NCBI GenBank assembly: GCA_037013685.1
Contig: CM072906.1
Coordinates: 2,646,501 to 2,710,500 of the forward strand
DNA from: Acridotheres tristis
Lineage: Eukaryota; Chordata; Aves; Passeriformes; Sturnidae
Length of the DNA stretch: 64,000 nucleotides
Direction: 5' to 3'
Shown one piece after another: positions 37,339 through 50,995 of the stretch (its first letter is position 1; every line of letters starts with the position of its first letter). Below the pieces are notes generated by a model that was not told the DNA's origin, made no database searches, and saw only the letters and a list, made by a program, of their open reading frames with translations. The translations under genes and the position numbers were made by a program.

Positions 37339-40284
37339 CAGCTGACACATTTCCCAGCACAAGAGTCCCCAGTGCTGCTCTCTATTGGTACCCTGCTCAA
37401 TTAAGCTTCTCAACTCCAAAAGAGACAACATCTCACCATTTTCCTATGAGAGCTTCTAAGTTTTCCGAAAAATTCCTCTCCCTGACCCTCAACAAACCAA
37501 CCAAAAAAAAAATCATTCACACCTTCCTTCTTTGATACCCATATGAGAAGGAAACATCCCTAGTCTGGGAGTTAATGGCACAGTCCCAGGGTATGCAGGT
37601 ATGTGCTCCTGACTCATAATTCCACTTTCCTGCTTGCTGAACAATTCAGTCTTCCTTCCAGGGGAAGGAGATGCCTTTCCCATCATCCAGGGCACACTGA
37701 TATTTAGCTGACCATCTTACTTTTAAATAAAAGCTTCAGAAACCCTGCCAAGCATATCTCTTCATGCAGTCATACCCTGACACAGAGCTTGGCAAGGCTC
37801 CCTCTGAAAAGGAAATGCTGTGCATGCACATAGGAATAGAAAAACATCTCAATTCAGTCTCAATTCACAGTAGCATAAACCCTTGAAAAATAACTCATCA
37901 CATTACTCAAACTAGAAATTTAAATGGATATCAATAAAAAAAGCCACCAAGAACAAATGCCAGAATCCTGTGTCATTTCTAGACACATGTTTTCTTGTAT
38001 GAAAATCAGACTCTTTCTGTCAAGTAATGTTCTTCAGAAGGGTTAGTACTGTGCACATAAAAAATTACAAGCAACTTTAACAAGCAGAGTTGCTGGAACA
38101 AAGTCACATTGGAGCTGCAAATTGGGCAGAGGTAAGTTACACAGAGCTGCATGTCACAGCCTGCTATGATAGCAGGCAACTTTACAGAGTGCAGAAGTTG
38201 CCTCTACATTTCACAGACATGTTTTGTCTGTTTGGTACCCACTGGGTACCCATGGACAACAGAAGGATGAGGGGGGAAAGTCACTCAAAAGAATGTATAA
38301 AGCCTCTCTGTTCAAAAGGTTTGATAAACAATTATTGAAGCATGAACTAAACCCACCATGTAGTAAGAAGGGCAGGGATCCAACCTGGCATTCAATTCAA
38401 CCCCAGCCATAGCTAAAAGCTGTGGTAAGACTGATCTGCTGTGCTGCTCTTCAGAGCAGTTTGCATCAGTGGTGCAAACAGGACTGCAAAGGGCAGCATG
38501 ATGTAAGGCATTTGCTGCAGATCTGTGTTTTAAGAAGCAAGAAAGGACCCCAAAGCCTTGCACTGTGGTGGCACATTGTAACACAGAAAGCAGCAGCTCC
38601 CATGTTATTGCTGGAATACCTGGGCCCATGCAGCAAACTCATGCTAACAGTATCTTTATACTCAAGGATGTGACTTCTGTAGCTTAGGCTTTTAAACACC
38701 TTTGCTCTTTCTTGTACTCATTAGAAATTAGAGACAATGGTTTGCACCTTCCTGGATGTAACTGACAATATGAAAATATAACAAATAAAATCTAGAGTTT
38801 CCACCTAGTATTAATGGAAGCAACCCAAGTGCCATTACTTTGCACAGTAACCTGCTACAGCTCCTGCCTTTAATTTTGTTCCTGTCTTGCTATGATGATT
38901 TGGATTTTGCAGCTTTTTCTCCAAGGAAAATTCCTAATATGAAGAGTGGAGGGCTAGCCAAAATTAAAGTTTATGTACAATACACAGAAAATATTCCTTC
39001 AAAGTATTATTGCCAAGGACTATTTTCACTTACACACCTCATTCTTTCCTGCAGAGAATCTAAAACCTTTAACTAAATACATCCATTCTCACTGGATCCA
39101 TTTAGACTTGGGAATACCATTTCAGTAATCATAAAACCATTAATATGAGAAAAACTGATATTACTACAGTAATACTGTGCTGACTTAAGTAATTGCACAT
39201 TTGTTAGCATAAAGCCCCTATAAGAAATTGTCACATTACTATATAAATTGCCTTTTAAAAAATAAAAATTAAGCTTGTAGTCCTCCTTATTATAAGAACA
39301 GTACCGGTCATTGGTGCATTTAAAATGGCTTAAAAACCAAATCAAATTTTCCAGAGTTTGAAACTATTTGATCCAACAGTTGAGCCAGAAAGTAGAAATT
39401 TAGCAACTGTAATCACAAGTAACTTTGTTTAAAAAAATTAATGTGGCTGGAAAAACCTTGACTAGAAATAAAATATCTAGAAAAAACCATAATGTAGAGG
39501 TGAAAAAGTAAATTTCAGGTGCTAGCTTTCATTGTTAAACACACCTAATCTAAACCAGCATGACATTCATGATAGTAAAAACCTTGAATTCTCCTATTCT
39601 TTCAGCTGAAACAAGTTACAGAAATTGCACAAATTTTACCAGCCTTTGGTCTGAAATTATACTATTTTGGAAAGTAAATAATCTTCATTCTGCCACTACT
39701 ATAGTTTCTTCATTTCATACATATTCTTCCTAATATTACCTTTATTTAAAATAAATTTCTCTAACAGGCTTTGTTCCCAAAATGATGGCCAAAAATTCAT
39801 TAAGAATTTGGAACTAGTGTGAAGAATTAACAAAGAAAATGCATTTTCTTATTCTGTGAGACAGGATACCATTTTATCACACATATTGACTCCTAAATTC
39901 AGTGGAAATTTCTTATTTATATGACAGAAGTAGAAACAAGTAGCCAAACAGAAATTACCAGCTGAGTGTCTTATAAAAACAAAATCCCTCATCCCCTGTT
40001 TCTGCTATGGCCTCCCCCCAGTTGCCCATCCATTTAGTTTCTTTTATTTCAGTCAAAAGTTGGTTTTTTGAGTTGATTATTTTTCAACACCATGTAAACT
40101 TACTATATGCTGCCATTGAACAGAAGCCTCTTCCAATGACTGTCTCACTTACCTTTAGAACTCAGGGAACCTTACAGCAATCTAAACAGATTAAATCATT
40201 AGCATTTCCACCTCTGAAGCATCTAAACAAAGCCATTCCCAGCTCAGAAAACAGCAGACACCCATAAGGTAGATATTCAGGATA

Positions 40285-40423
40285 TTAGCAGGAATGGCCC
40301 CAAAAGTTAGCAGCTCTCTGGCTTCCCAGGGGCCACTGGTTGTTCTGGGGATCAAAGTCTGTCTCATCCCAGAAAATGCTCAGTGAATTGTCAGACACTG
40401 GTCCCACACAGTCATAATCTTTT
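40285..40423 (-). CDS. candidate terminal coding exon, unidentified (low confidence)
   Basis: On the minus strand an acceptor (CTGTGTGTGCAG) precedes 45 open codons ending in TAA at 40285-40287. The frame contains acidic text such as DETDFDPQNNQ and has a composition that looks protein-like. It needs two bases from the preceding exon, which matches the donor phase of 43945-44070. There is no nearby poly(A) signal and no recognised family. Confidence 0.15.
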
Positions 40424-42164
40424 CTGCACACACAGCTCCATCCCTTACCTTCCTCGCTTCTGCATCTTAGATTCTCCTTCTTCAAGGATGCCACATTCCT
40501 CCAGGAAGAACATGGTTTAGCTCTTTTAAGGCAGAGTGAGTATTTCATGCCCACATATCCAAACAGATTCCTTAATTCTGTATAGATGAGGAAAAATCAA
40601 ACTACCAGAAGACATTCAGCATTTGTGATAAAAAATCTCATGCTCCATTCAGCCTAACCCATACTGGGGTGCCAGCCAGCACATAAATGGCTTTAATATC
40701 TTTTAGTTATAAATCAAAATCTACAACAAAGATCTTCTACCAAGTTTTCAGGGCATCTGCTAAGGCTGCAGAAGTCACAAAGAGGTAGATGAAGTAAAAC
40801 AATAAAGGCTTTTAATCCAACTGAATAACATCAGACTCCACAATCCCCACAGACTCTTCATGTCTAGCATTTCTCACAGAAAAATAGAAATCTAAACATG
40901 GATCAAGACAGCAAAGTCATTCTTCAAGGATTTAAAAATCAGACCCTAGCTGTAAGCGATTAGGGAACAAAATGTATTTTACACCTTCTGTAACAAGGGT
41001 GGCCACACATGCGTGTGAGCAGGCCCCAAATGTGCTCTGGCCATGCTCCAAGATAGCTGGAAAGCTTGGAACTATGAACTTAGCATCTGACAGCCCTTGA
41101 CTTCTGAGCACAGATTGCCAGCTCAGGTTCAATGTCAGCATGGTCCATGCCTACCTGGTTGGATGCTGCCAGCATCTAGGAATACTGGAGAAATGCATTG
41201 TAACAGGGGATACTCCTGGATGGCAAACTTCTCCTCAGCCATTCCAGCACAGCTGGTGTAGAAGGGAGCATGAACTGGCCACAGGTTTCAACTCTATGGC
41301 CACACTTGTTCTCCTTTAAATCTGATCCCCTCTATTCAACTTAAGAAGCAAGATAAAATGGCAAGTGTTAGGAAAGCACAGCTCCAGACTATTGGCTGCA
41401 GAGCCAGGAAAGGTCATTCCACACTTCAAAGAAAGAGCATTTTCATAGTCTCCTGCAGAGTGGATAGAAATGAACACTGTTCCATTTTAATGGGGTTTTT
41501 GGTTCTATCAGCAAATCTTCTTGGCACTTCTTTTCTTCTCATGTGGAGTTTTATTTTCAGAAACAGGTACCTGAAAGACCCACAAAGGTTTCTAAGTTTA
41601 AGATATCCTTTTATACCTACACTGCCACTAAGGTAAGTGGTTTCCTCAGGAAAGGAATACCAGCATGGATGTCAGTGCAAGGGAAGGCCAGCTGGTCTCC
41701 AAATGGGGACACATTGCAGTGCAGCACCAATTCAACAGTGTATTGTACCTGCAGCTCAAATGCACGCTCCTGATTTTGGGTACATATCCTGAATAGTCAA
41801 CAAGCAGATTTTAAAAAGAGGATGGAACAACCCAAGAGGTTGAAGTTGTCAGGGTTAGTGTAGGGCTGGCATGAAACAGCTTGGATGGGAGAACCACTCT
41901 ACAGAGAGCAGCAAGAGGGAGGCAAAGGAAGGAAAAGAAAAGGCAACCTAAAAACCAGTAGGGTTTGTAAACTTACTCCATTCATTTTTACTCAAACAAT
42001 CAAAAGCATGAGCTTGCTTGATATATTTCTTTAACAAGCAATATGAAAACAATCAAAACTCCTTTCACCTAACTGCATGAGCTGCTATCCATGCTCAGTT
42101 ATTTGTTTGCTCTTTGGAATGAAAGTCCTGTTTCTGAACCCCAATTTCTAACAGATGCACTCAC

Positions 42165-42215
42165 TGGAAGTGATGGTTCCCATAATCTTGGTATCAGGAT
42201 CAAAACAGAGGTAGT
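42165..42215 (-). CDS. candidate 51-nt internal exon, unidentified (low confidence)
   Basis: The acceptor TGTGTGTGTACTCAG and the strong donor GTGAGTGC flank 51 nt. The frame that takes one base from the preceding exon reads YLCFDPDTKIMGTITS, and its phase fits the donor of 44338-44461 (one base carried over, giving Asp at the junction). A second frame is also open, so the reading is not forced. Confidence 0.17.
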
Positions 42216-43944
42216 CTGAGTACACACACACAAATACAGGCAGACCATCAATAAGCCACAGTTACCACTAGCACATGGTGCAGCACGGAAATAATAAATA
42301 ACACATCAAAGCACTTCCCAGCTGTAAAAGATTCTCCTTCTTAATTCATCAGCTCATTCAATTGCCACTTCGTTAGAGTTTATATTCAATACAAAGTAAT
42401 CAGAACTCTTTTACTGGACTAAATATGGGCTAATTTGTAGCAATTTGATCCAGAAGACTGTAATAAAGGCCTTAACATCACCTTTTCTTTTATTAGAAAG
42501 CACTTTTATGATAAAAGCAAACTTTTTTGACTTTCAATAATTCACCATTTGGTCCTAATGTGCTCAAATGGAAAAAAGTACTTAGAGGTTTCAAGAAGCC
42601 TAAAATAGAGAAACATCTGCTAAAATTTAGGTGCAGCTGTTTAGTGAAGAGGTCCAGCTCTAGAAAAGCCAGTATTGGAAGCTCCCTCTGCAATCAATAA
42701 AAAGTCTATTTAAAAAGTCATGGAACAGGGTGAAGTATTTGTTCAGGTTCAAAGTGATTTGTTTTGTTTTGTTTTGTTTTTAAAGCACTGACATCTTTTG
42801 GTCATCAAAACTTGGACGAATTTCTTAATTTAGTGTCAAACAGGGGTTTCAGTCAAAGCTCCAACCAGGCCAAATTCCAATCAGGCCATAGCTTGTGCTT
42901 TTTCAAAGCAGACAGAATTGTTCCAGTTGTAAGAATAAAGATCCCTCAAATAGGCTAATTTTTGGTACAGGAGGCCTGTTTTATGTCCTGCTTAGCAACT
43001 AGTGTCACTTCAGTGGTGAACAAAGTCATCCTATGTTAAGCCTTATTACCAGCTTTAGGCTCTTTTAAACAAGTCTACACAGATTTGTGTGCAAAGCATC
43101 CTACACACTACTACGACTTTCTTTTCCAGTTGGGGGGAAATCTGAATGGCATTTAGATAAAAGCCTAGTTTATATGACATTAGCATAATTTTGGCCCGGG
43201 GAAGTGTGAATGTAGACTATTACAATCCTTAGCCTCAGCAAGGAAGGTAGTATCCCTCAAAGTTGTAGATATACAATTCTTTATTCGAAAATAAAATGAA
43301 AGGGACAGATAAATTTCATTTTTTTTCAGCTTAATCACTAAACCTGCACCAGGAAGGTAAGATTCCTGCTGAACAGGACATAGACTATTAAAATGAGAAA
43401 GTTCAATTTGCTACTGTACACAAGAGCCATCTGAGTCTAAAAAAAATTTAAAATATGAGTCTCAAAGCATAAGGCTTATGTCCCCCTGCCTAACGCTATG
43501 TAATGCCTGTGAATACAGTGCACACAATACACTACCTTATATGAACTGGGCAAGAGAATTAAAGGGTTGAATATTAGGAGATGTGCTCTTCTGCTAATTA
43601 CCCAAAACAGTGACTAGAGCAAAGTTAGACTGCTGTATTTCAGACACATTACATCAATATTTCTTGTACTTTTTGCATAGCTCCAAGTACTTCATCAACA
43701 TCATAATGTAGTAATCATGTTTTTCAGGAACATGATAAAACCTTTTTTTTCATTTCTGTTTCTGCTGGAAGAGGGAACAGGAAGGATTCAAAATGTAATG
43801 CACAACCATAATGTTGGTTAAAAGAACCACAAGCTACCAAAAAGATTCGGGTGGGTTTTGATTCATGGTAATTGTTGGGTTTGATCTGTATCCTGGCTCA
43901 TGGCATCACACATCATTCTGTGCTTCCCACAGTCCTATACTCAC

Positions 43945-44070
43945 CCCAGGTGTTCCTCACTGTCCTGCCCTGCCCTGGAGCCCAAGCTCAAGGGGCTTTT
44001 CATCACTTCTAGTACAGTCCTGTGTTCATGGTTCTCCTCCAGGGAAATGTTAAGCAGAAAGCTAAAGTTA
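43945..44070 (-). CDS. candidate 126-nt internal exon, unidentified (low confidence)
   Basis: On the minus strand the acceptor is ATTTTTTCTTTAG, among the best pyrimidine tracts in the window, and the donor is GTGAGTAT. One frame is open for 41 codons (it includes SLEENHEHRTVLEVM) and the other two contain stops. Incoming and outgoing phases are both 2. The phase does not fit the strong donor of the neighbouring candidate 44338-44461, so the two are probably not joined directly, and one or both may be false. Confidence 0.2.
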
Positions 44071-44337
44071 CTAAAGAAAAAATAAGTATTACTTTGCTGA
44101 ATTTTTAGATTAACAGCAATGGACTGAGGCAACAATATTATTTTTATATTTTAATTAGTTGGGTCAAAAGAAAACAGCTTGTCAAAGTTAACCTTACTGC
44201 TGCACAACACATCTGTGAGCACAAACACTAGCCAGAATATCCAAGTGACTTTTTAAAGACTTTTATGGATATTCCACTCTCAAAGGATCCTGGATGAGAT
44301 CAGTGGACGCCAACCAAGATCATTATGTATGACCTAC

Positions 44338-44461
44338 CTTGCCCATTTCCTTCCCTTTTTGCCTTTGAGGCTCTTTTAGTGCACTGAATGTCTTTCTGGG
44401 GAATTTCATTTAATATCATGGCAGCACACTCAATTCCCCCTGTCAGATCCTTGAGGCAGTC
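44338..44461 (-). CDS. candidate 124-nt internal exon, unidentified (low confidence)
   Basis: On the minus strand the acceptor CTGCCCTTTATTTATAG and donor GTAGGT flank 124 nt. Frame 1 is open for 41 codons (starting DCLKDLTGGIECAAMILNE) while the other two frames stop within 10 codons. Local GC is a little higher than in the flanks. It starts in phase 0 and leaves one base, which is compatible with 42165-42215 downstream and with 56173-56228 upstream. I do not recognise the protein. Confidence 0.22.
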
Positions 44462-47232
44462 CTATAAATAAAGGGCAGAATGCTTTATTACTAGAGTCAG
44501 CAAAAGAATTGTGCACAGTGATGCCCTTACTCATAGCACAACGTTATTAAAATGTGCATACTGTTTCTATGGTTCAGAGGCAAAGGGAGGCAAGCAATTG
44601 CAAATTAATGGCTTCTTCTCTCTGCTCCTAGACCTGTGTATAACACTTAGTATTTTGAATTCTGCTCCAGATGAGCTGCCATCTCTGCCTCCATTACTTC
44701 TGTTCACACAGCTCCACGTCTTGCTGCTCTTACATGAACACAGGCTTCATTTGTGTTTAATACTGATATGGAAATAGTATCAGCTGCAAACCTGGCTCTT
44801 CACCTGTTAGCAAATGGCAGCCTGCTAGGAGAGACAGGGCTGCATTAAGGTTAGAGCTCAGGGCTCCTAATCAACTTTTGCATTTCCAACTGCCCAGAGC
44901 ATGCCAGAGACCTGGAAGAAGTCACATAGGCTCTCCCATTCTGCATCTACTGCAACTTCTACAGCCTGTTGCTTTGATCTGAAGTAGAACAGACAGCAGG
45001 TCATTTCTAAATGTACTCATTTAAAACCAGCCAACTTCAAAAAGACTTCAAAGTCCTTGCTAGTATTACAGAACAATCCAGTCAAGGATGACTTACAAAA
45101 ACACATTGCAGCCAGATTCATGATTTTATCATAATGCTCATCTGATTTGTGACTGCTCTTCCCATGGGCTTACATGGTGAGGAAGAATTTTACTCTTTTG
45201 AAAAAGAAGGTAGTTCTAACATGAGGAAAGCACTAAATTGGACTCAAATCTACCATTTCATTACTCAGGAATTGTAGTCCAACAAACAATAACATCCAAA
45301 ACTTAAACAGTTTTGAAGTGGGCAAGGTTGCATCAGGAATTCATTTTCCTATTTTAAATTACTACATAGTTTATTAAAAACTCAGAACTTGATATTGTGT
45401 AGTAACAAAGTCCAAAAAGTATTAGCAGCATCTTACTCACGTGCAGCAGCTTTAAGGCAAACATATTTACCTTACAATTCCCCTTTCTGGTAGCCAGTAG
45501 ATATCTTCTCAGGGAGAGAAAATCTAGAACCAAGAATATCCTCAACACTCCAAGGGGGGCATTATATTAAGAAATTAATTTCAAAATAATTTATATTTAA
45601 GGCTTATAAAACTTCAGCAAAACATTATGACTTTGCAGTTAACTTCAAAACTGCATATTATTCATTAGCAGCCTCTTTCAGGAGAGAGAGAAGGAAAGGA
45701 GACATGTCCCACTTGAATGAGATTGTAAAGTTGTTCCCCACTACAGGGGAATGTGCCAATTGTCAAGTTTCATTCATTTTATGACAAAGAACATACATTT
45801 TCCCCAAAGTGAAGCCTTAGAATAGGCAGAAATTCCACTAGGCTACCTCCTTTTGTTGGAACAACCAACAGAGAAATGAGCTATCCATATGTACATAAAG
45901 ATAGCCAGCATGCACCACTCCCTCTCTAACGCTCCAGTTTCTGTCACAAAAAAACTGCCCAGGCCAACTGAGCTACTCTTACCCCTACTCCATCCTCTTG
46001 ACCTCACATCCTCCACAAAACTGTTAAACTGATGCCCTACAACAGGACTTTATGGATAAAACACAAGATCCAGCAGACAGTAAGTCCCATATCACAATTA
46101 GAACTTGCAAGCACTTGTGGGAGGCCTATTTAAAAACTGCTGGGCTCATTTCTAGGCACGGGAGGGAGCTGAACATCAGTGTTTGCAACTGTGTGTTCAG
46201 CTGCTGTTTACAGTGACTCTCAGCCATGAGCAGTAAGATGTTATACATGTTATTCATGTTATTACTGCAATGCCTGATAGGTGGGGTAGGGGTTGGGAGA
46301 GAGATACATTTTTCTCAAAAAGAATGTTGCGGAAGAGAGAGCTTCCAAAAGTCTTACAAAATATCTCTCTTAGAGCTGTCCTGCATTACCAGGGCAGCAC
46401 TTAAAAGGAAAATGAATGATCTTCCTTCTGCTCACACTTGGTGCTTTTCTGGATTTTAGCACTGCTGCACCCCATAGGCTGGGATGACTCCAACCCACAG
46501 ATCCTTCACACAAGTCCATAAAAGACAGAACATCAGTGGGACTTACACTAAAATCCACCTTGGGTAATTAAGCTACCAGCCAACTCATAACTCTAACAAA
46601 TCAAACTTACTTCTCAAATCCAATATTAAAATACACTTCCTCTCTTATTAAAATGCTTATACATAAGGAAGAAAAAAGGTGTCAAATAGAAAAAATACTG
46701 CTGGTATAGGGCTCTGTTGTAACTCACAGGGCTCCAGCAGATGCAGAACAGTGTGACTTCAGTAATCATGATTCAGTGTTTACTCAATAAAACCCATTCT
46801 GTTCAGCTCAATCATTGACTGTCTCAATATATACCATAACATTCAAATGCTGAATTTTTAATAGTAGGTTTTCATAAGGATTTCACTTGTAACAGAAGTT
46901 CATCAAAATATAGTAATACATTTCAAGTAGACTTCACTTCTGCACATGGGCAATTTTTTTCACACAGAACCAAAAGAAAGATCTTTTCATTGGACATTTC
47001 TTGATTGTACATGTAAACTTTAATTTATCTTGGCAACATCTAAAAAAAAAGGTCTAAGGTCTCAAGGAAAAAATCTGCAAAATTATTTCTTTAGATTTGT
47101 CTGAAAAGCCACAAAAATAACAGATACATCAAAATAGCATATGCATCAAAAAAAAGTTCTAAACTTAGTTCAGCAGCACACAAATGCAGATATCAAATAT
47201 AAAAAAAGTACATTTTTTCTTATATGTACACA

Positions 47233-47261
47233 ATTATATATATATATACATATATATATAT
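47233..47261. repeat. (TA)n microsatellite
   Basis: This is an alternating TA tract interrupted once by a CA step (TATATACATATATATATA). It is flanked by further A/T-rich sequence. Confidence 0.9.
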
Positions 47262-48403
47262 GGTTTCATAGGAATTAAACCAACAGTGTAGGGTGAGGTA
47301 GCCTGACTTGTATACATATTAAGTAAAAAAGAAAACACTTTAAAATCACATACATGTGGTTTTAACCACAAGCATGCAATAACATTCCTCGCTGCCTTTG
47401 GAACAGGTCTCAATGTCAAACTCGGGGCTGGAATGCCATCACTGCTGGCAGGGCACTACTGCGAGGACACTCATGTATGCAGTGGTCCCACTGACACCAT
47501 CAGATGGCGTTTATGTATGATTCAAGTCTAAATGTCAAGGCAAAACAGAAGGAGCCAGCAGGAAATACACCATGGAAAAGTGTAAGAAGAGAAGGATTAG
47601 CTACACAGATACCAAGAAAAACAACTTTTCCCCTGCTCTTTCAAGAGGGAAGTGTTGGGGGTTTAGGAGTTTTCCTTTTGTTTGGTGGTTTGTTGGGTTT
47701 TTTCTCTTAAGGAATTTTCCCTCATATGTGTCACTACCAGACAATGACTGGATACTGAGGAGAGACAAAGACGTTGTCACAGCTCAGGGGACAGGGGCAG
47801 CTTGCTACTCTCTCTTTACCTGGGGTTTCTTGTGGAGAGCAGAGATTCCACCACACTTCCACATTTTTGCACTGGGAAAATGGGTTTTGGTGCAGCCCCT
47901 GTCTCTTGTTCTCTCAGCATTGCTGGGGGAGACGCTGCGGTCGCTGCGGGGAGAGTTCCCCACCACTGCGGGTTCTGTCTTCTGCCTTTCCTCTACCGTG
48001 TAAAGTTACAGCTCTGATTGTAAGAGCGGCCATTGCACTGGGACCTTATTAACACCCTGCCTCACTAAAAAAGGGACTTTGAGCATCTGCCGGGGTGCCT
48101 CAGGGGAAACCCCGGGATCCCCGAGCTCCTTTCCCGTCCCCGGGAGCCTCTCCCGGCCCTGTTCGGGAGCCGGGCTGCTGCTGCTCAGCGCCCGCCGTTT
48201 TTCCTGCCCATACTCCGGGTTTTTGCCGCACCGTAGCCCGCACTCCCTGCGTGCCGAGACAGCGCACAGTTGCAGCTGCAGCTGCCGAGTGCCGGCTGCC
48301 TCTTGCTCGCTGCCCTGGGCGAGCCCGGCCTGCCGTCCCAGCCCCGCTCCGAGGTTCCCGCTGCCGCCCATCTTGGCCCTCCAGCCCGGCCGCCATGGCC
48401 GTG

Positions 48404-48525
48404 TGGAGCCCGAGCTGCGGCACAGCGCCCCCTGGCGGCGCGGGGAACCATGGCCCCCCCTGCCCGCCGGGAGCCAGCAGCGCCCCTGCCGGCCGTGCCC
48501 GGAACTGCAGCCAAGGGCCCGGGGC
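48404..48525. repeat. 122-bp CpG-rich LTR module, copy A
   Basis: This part of the 47653-48756 LTR is identical to 51866-51986 except for the length of one C run (seven versus six C after CCATGG). All 13 CpG dinucleotides are present in both. Immediately outside the module the two LTRs become hard to align or fall to roughly 80% identity. See the finding on module exchange. Confidence 0.95.
48424..48439 (-). promoter_or_regulatory. predicted CTCF-binding motif inside LTR (copy A)
   Basis: The minus strand reads GCCGCCAGGGGGCGCT. The known vertebrate CTCF core consensus is close to CCACCAGGGGGCGC, so this matches at all but one position of the core. CTCF sites carried by retroelements are well known in mammals. 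Binding here is inferred from the motif alone, and methylation of the internal CpG would block it. Confidence 0.55.
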
Positions 48526-48761
48526 CCTTCTCTGTGCACGGGCCGAGGCTGCGCTGGGTCTGCGCTGCTGCTGCTGCTGCTGTTTGTTTGCCTGGGTACA
48601 CACACTGTGAGCAACTGCTGCTCCTGTGCCCAGAGCTGGGCCTGAAACCCTTTCATTTCAAAGTTACAAGAATTCAGAGGGAAGGGAGTTACGTTTTCCA
48701 TTCCAAGGAAGGCTCCTGCTGTCCTAAGCAGAAGGACACCTCTCAAAACCAAGACAGGAAG

Positions 48762-50614
48762 TTGAACATAAAATTGCACTGTAAACAGGAATCATCCTAA
48801 TTACAAAAGAGCTGACATTTAGGCTTCAAACACACTTAAGAGAAACTTAAAATTAGACACACTTTCCTACAGTATTCATATTTAAAATTCTCCCTCAATT
48901 TTTTTTTAAATCCTAGTTACCGAGTTTAAAACTAATTTTGTGCAACTCTGCTAAAACATGGGCTCCTTTAGCAAGAGAAATCCAACACAAAATATACTTA
49001 CATAGTTCCCATTTTTTAACATTAGTTTATCTGCACATTACTGTCACTTTCAAAACTGTATCCGCTTAGGGTTTGACCTCAGAACAGCATTAAGGAAACA
49101 AATAACTTATTTTAAGACTAGATACCACTAAAACTATTGCCAGAAAGCATTAGAGCACTTTCCCAGAGACTTATTCTTTCACTGCACAAAGCAGTTAAAC
49201 CCACAGTGCTGAAATCTTCTGGTTTTTGGACTAGATGTGTCGATGTGCAAAGCAGTTCTGCTGCTGGGGAATCAGATCACATTCAAGAAATCTGAATTGC
49301 AACCCCTTATTTTCCCTAGACTTGCTCTCCCAAGGGAGCTACAGAAAATTATTTTATTTCCCCTGGACTTAACTTCCCATACATAGATAACAAATCTGTT
49401 TCTTTTCTTCCCCTTTGTACCTGTTGATTTGGATTTCTCTGTGTGTAGACTTTAAAAGGACATATGTGCAACACTCCAGGATCCTGATCCTGCTTGATTC
49501 CCATTGACACATGCTAATAACAATATGTTTAAAAGCCCTACCAGTTAAAAGAAAACTATTTGACACATAACTGGGTTTACACCACCACTGCTTAGATCAG
49601 GATGCAAAAGCATAGAGCTCAGGGTGGTGAGAAGTAGCACACCATAGCTACACCAGATCATACTGCAGAGACAGCATTCCTGTCTTCTAAGTTTGTAGGA
49701 TATGGAACAGGGAAGCAAAGTGCTAACCTTTAACAAAAAGACTACATCGTTTTTTAATCTTTACAGTTATTATCCCAGAAAATAAATACACATACACTAA
49801 TCTAGTGGCGTATATCAATCAAATTTCTCTAACTACTCAAGTCACAAGGTTTCTGTAAACATTCTTTACTCTGCAGTACATTAACCTGAGTGATTTCTCC
49901 TTACCAGGATGACATTAACCTTCCATAATTATGATATACATTGACAAACCTGAGAGATGGAGCTGGCCTCAGTGGAGGGCACACAGTGTTTGGAAACCAA
50001 CCACATGAATGACTGTCAGCCATTAAATCTGGTCACAGAAAAAAAAATTTAATATTTTGTGCAAAACCAGTGCCATCTTGGGACATTTTCAGCTCCCCTT
50101 TTGTTAAAATTCACAAGAGTGAATTAATGAGATGAAGATGCATTAAATGAACACAGAAATTAGACCTAATTTTAAACATGCACTGGTTTTAACACAACCC
50201 TGTAATCTGCTCAGGTGCATTACACTTGTGATTTCCTCAAGGTTCCTTTAATGATTTTGGAAGGTAATTCTCTGTTGCACTACAAACCAGTTTTGTTCAC
50301 ACATTTAAGTTTTCTCACTGTGGAGCAAGCAAGTTATCAAGAGAACTAATTAGCTTGACCTTCTGTTTCCCCAGTACTGAGAAATGCACCGAACAGGTCT
50401 CTTTCCATGTCTGAGTCTGTCAATTAAAGCTCAGGCATTGTATTCATTGCATTGTCCTCAAGAATATTTACCACAAGCACAGACAATAAGGAATGCACTA
50501 TCCACTTGCCTCTTCACACTACCAGGTAATAGCTTTGAATTTTCTTCAGAAGAGGAAAACAAGAGCCATAAAATAAACTTCCTTTGCAGAAAGCAGATAA
50601 AATCCTTCAGAACT
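48762..50614. other. unique AT-rich non-coding sequence between the two related LTRs
   Basis: No retroviral internal sequence or other repeat was recognised between the two LTRs. They are therefore not evidently the two ends of one provirus. A 45-nt segment at 49905-49949 with splice-like borders is mentioned in the findings. Confidence 0.55.
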
Positions 50615-50995
50615 TAGAGCTCCTTAGCCAGAATTAAGAGACAGAAGCTGTGGCTGGGAGGAGGAGGAGGAAGAGGAAGGATGCAGTTTGCTACCATCTG
50701 TGAGCTGGGGGGTTTCTCTTGGCAAGGGCAGAGGCAGCGTGTGATTTTGGCTGGGGTGAGGGGCTGGGCTTGGCCCTGCCTCGCTCTCGCGGGATTTAAT
50801 TGGGTACAGGTGGTGTTTGCTGCTGGACTGTGGCTGCCCAGAGGATTTGCTGCCCCTGCTGTGTTTTTTTCCTGCATTTCTTCTCCTTACCATGGGTGAG
50901 CCTCTGCTGGCAAGGGCAGTAGTTGGACTAGGACCTTTTCAACACCCGACTGCAGTGGGAAGGAGACCCTGACCCCCCTTTCCCCCTCTGGAAGG

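Larger units (their letters stand above)
37339..47232. other. unique AT-rich non-coding sequence with candidate minus-strand exons
   Basis: No repeat family was recognised apart from a (GTTTT)4 run at 42761-42780. Candidate spliced segments on the minus strand at 40285-40423, 42165-42215, 43945-44070 and 44338-44461 are described separately. None could be assigned to a known protein. Confidence 0.55.
47653..48756 (+). mobile_element. solo LTR of an endogenous retrovirus, 1.1 kb, 5-bp target duplication (ERVL-like)
   Basis: The element begins TGTTGGGGGTTTAGG and ends AACCAAGACA, giving canonical TG...CA ends. The 5 bp immediately before it (47648-47652) and immediately after it (48757-48761) are both GGAAG, an exact target-site duplication. 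There is no internal retroviral sequence, so it is a solo LTR produced by LTR-LTR recombination. The 5-bp duplication and the length fit class III (ERVL-type) avian LTRs; the family name was not checked. From about 48060 to 48580 it is very GC-rich with frequent CpG, like a CpG island. It contains (CTG)6 at 48565-48582. Long open frames on both strands here follow from the composition and are not genes. Confidence 0.93.

Noticed and set aside
46226..46459. 77-codon plus-strand ORF with a signal-peptide-like start (MLYMLFMLLLQCLIGG) and a reasonable start context
   Set aside because: A hydrophobic N-terminus alone is weak evidence in AT-rich DNA. No promoter, splice structure or family was recognised.
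48006..48800. ORFs of 138-257 codons on both strands around 48.1-48.8 kb
   Set aside because: They lie inside the GC-rich part of a solo LTR, where stop codons are scarce in every frame. No retroviral or cellular domain is visible.
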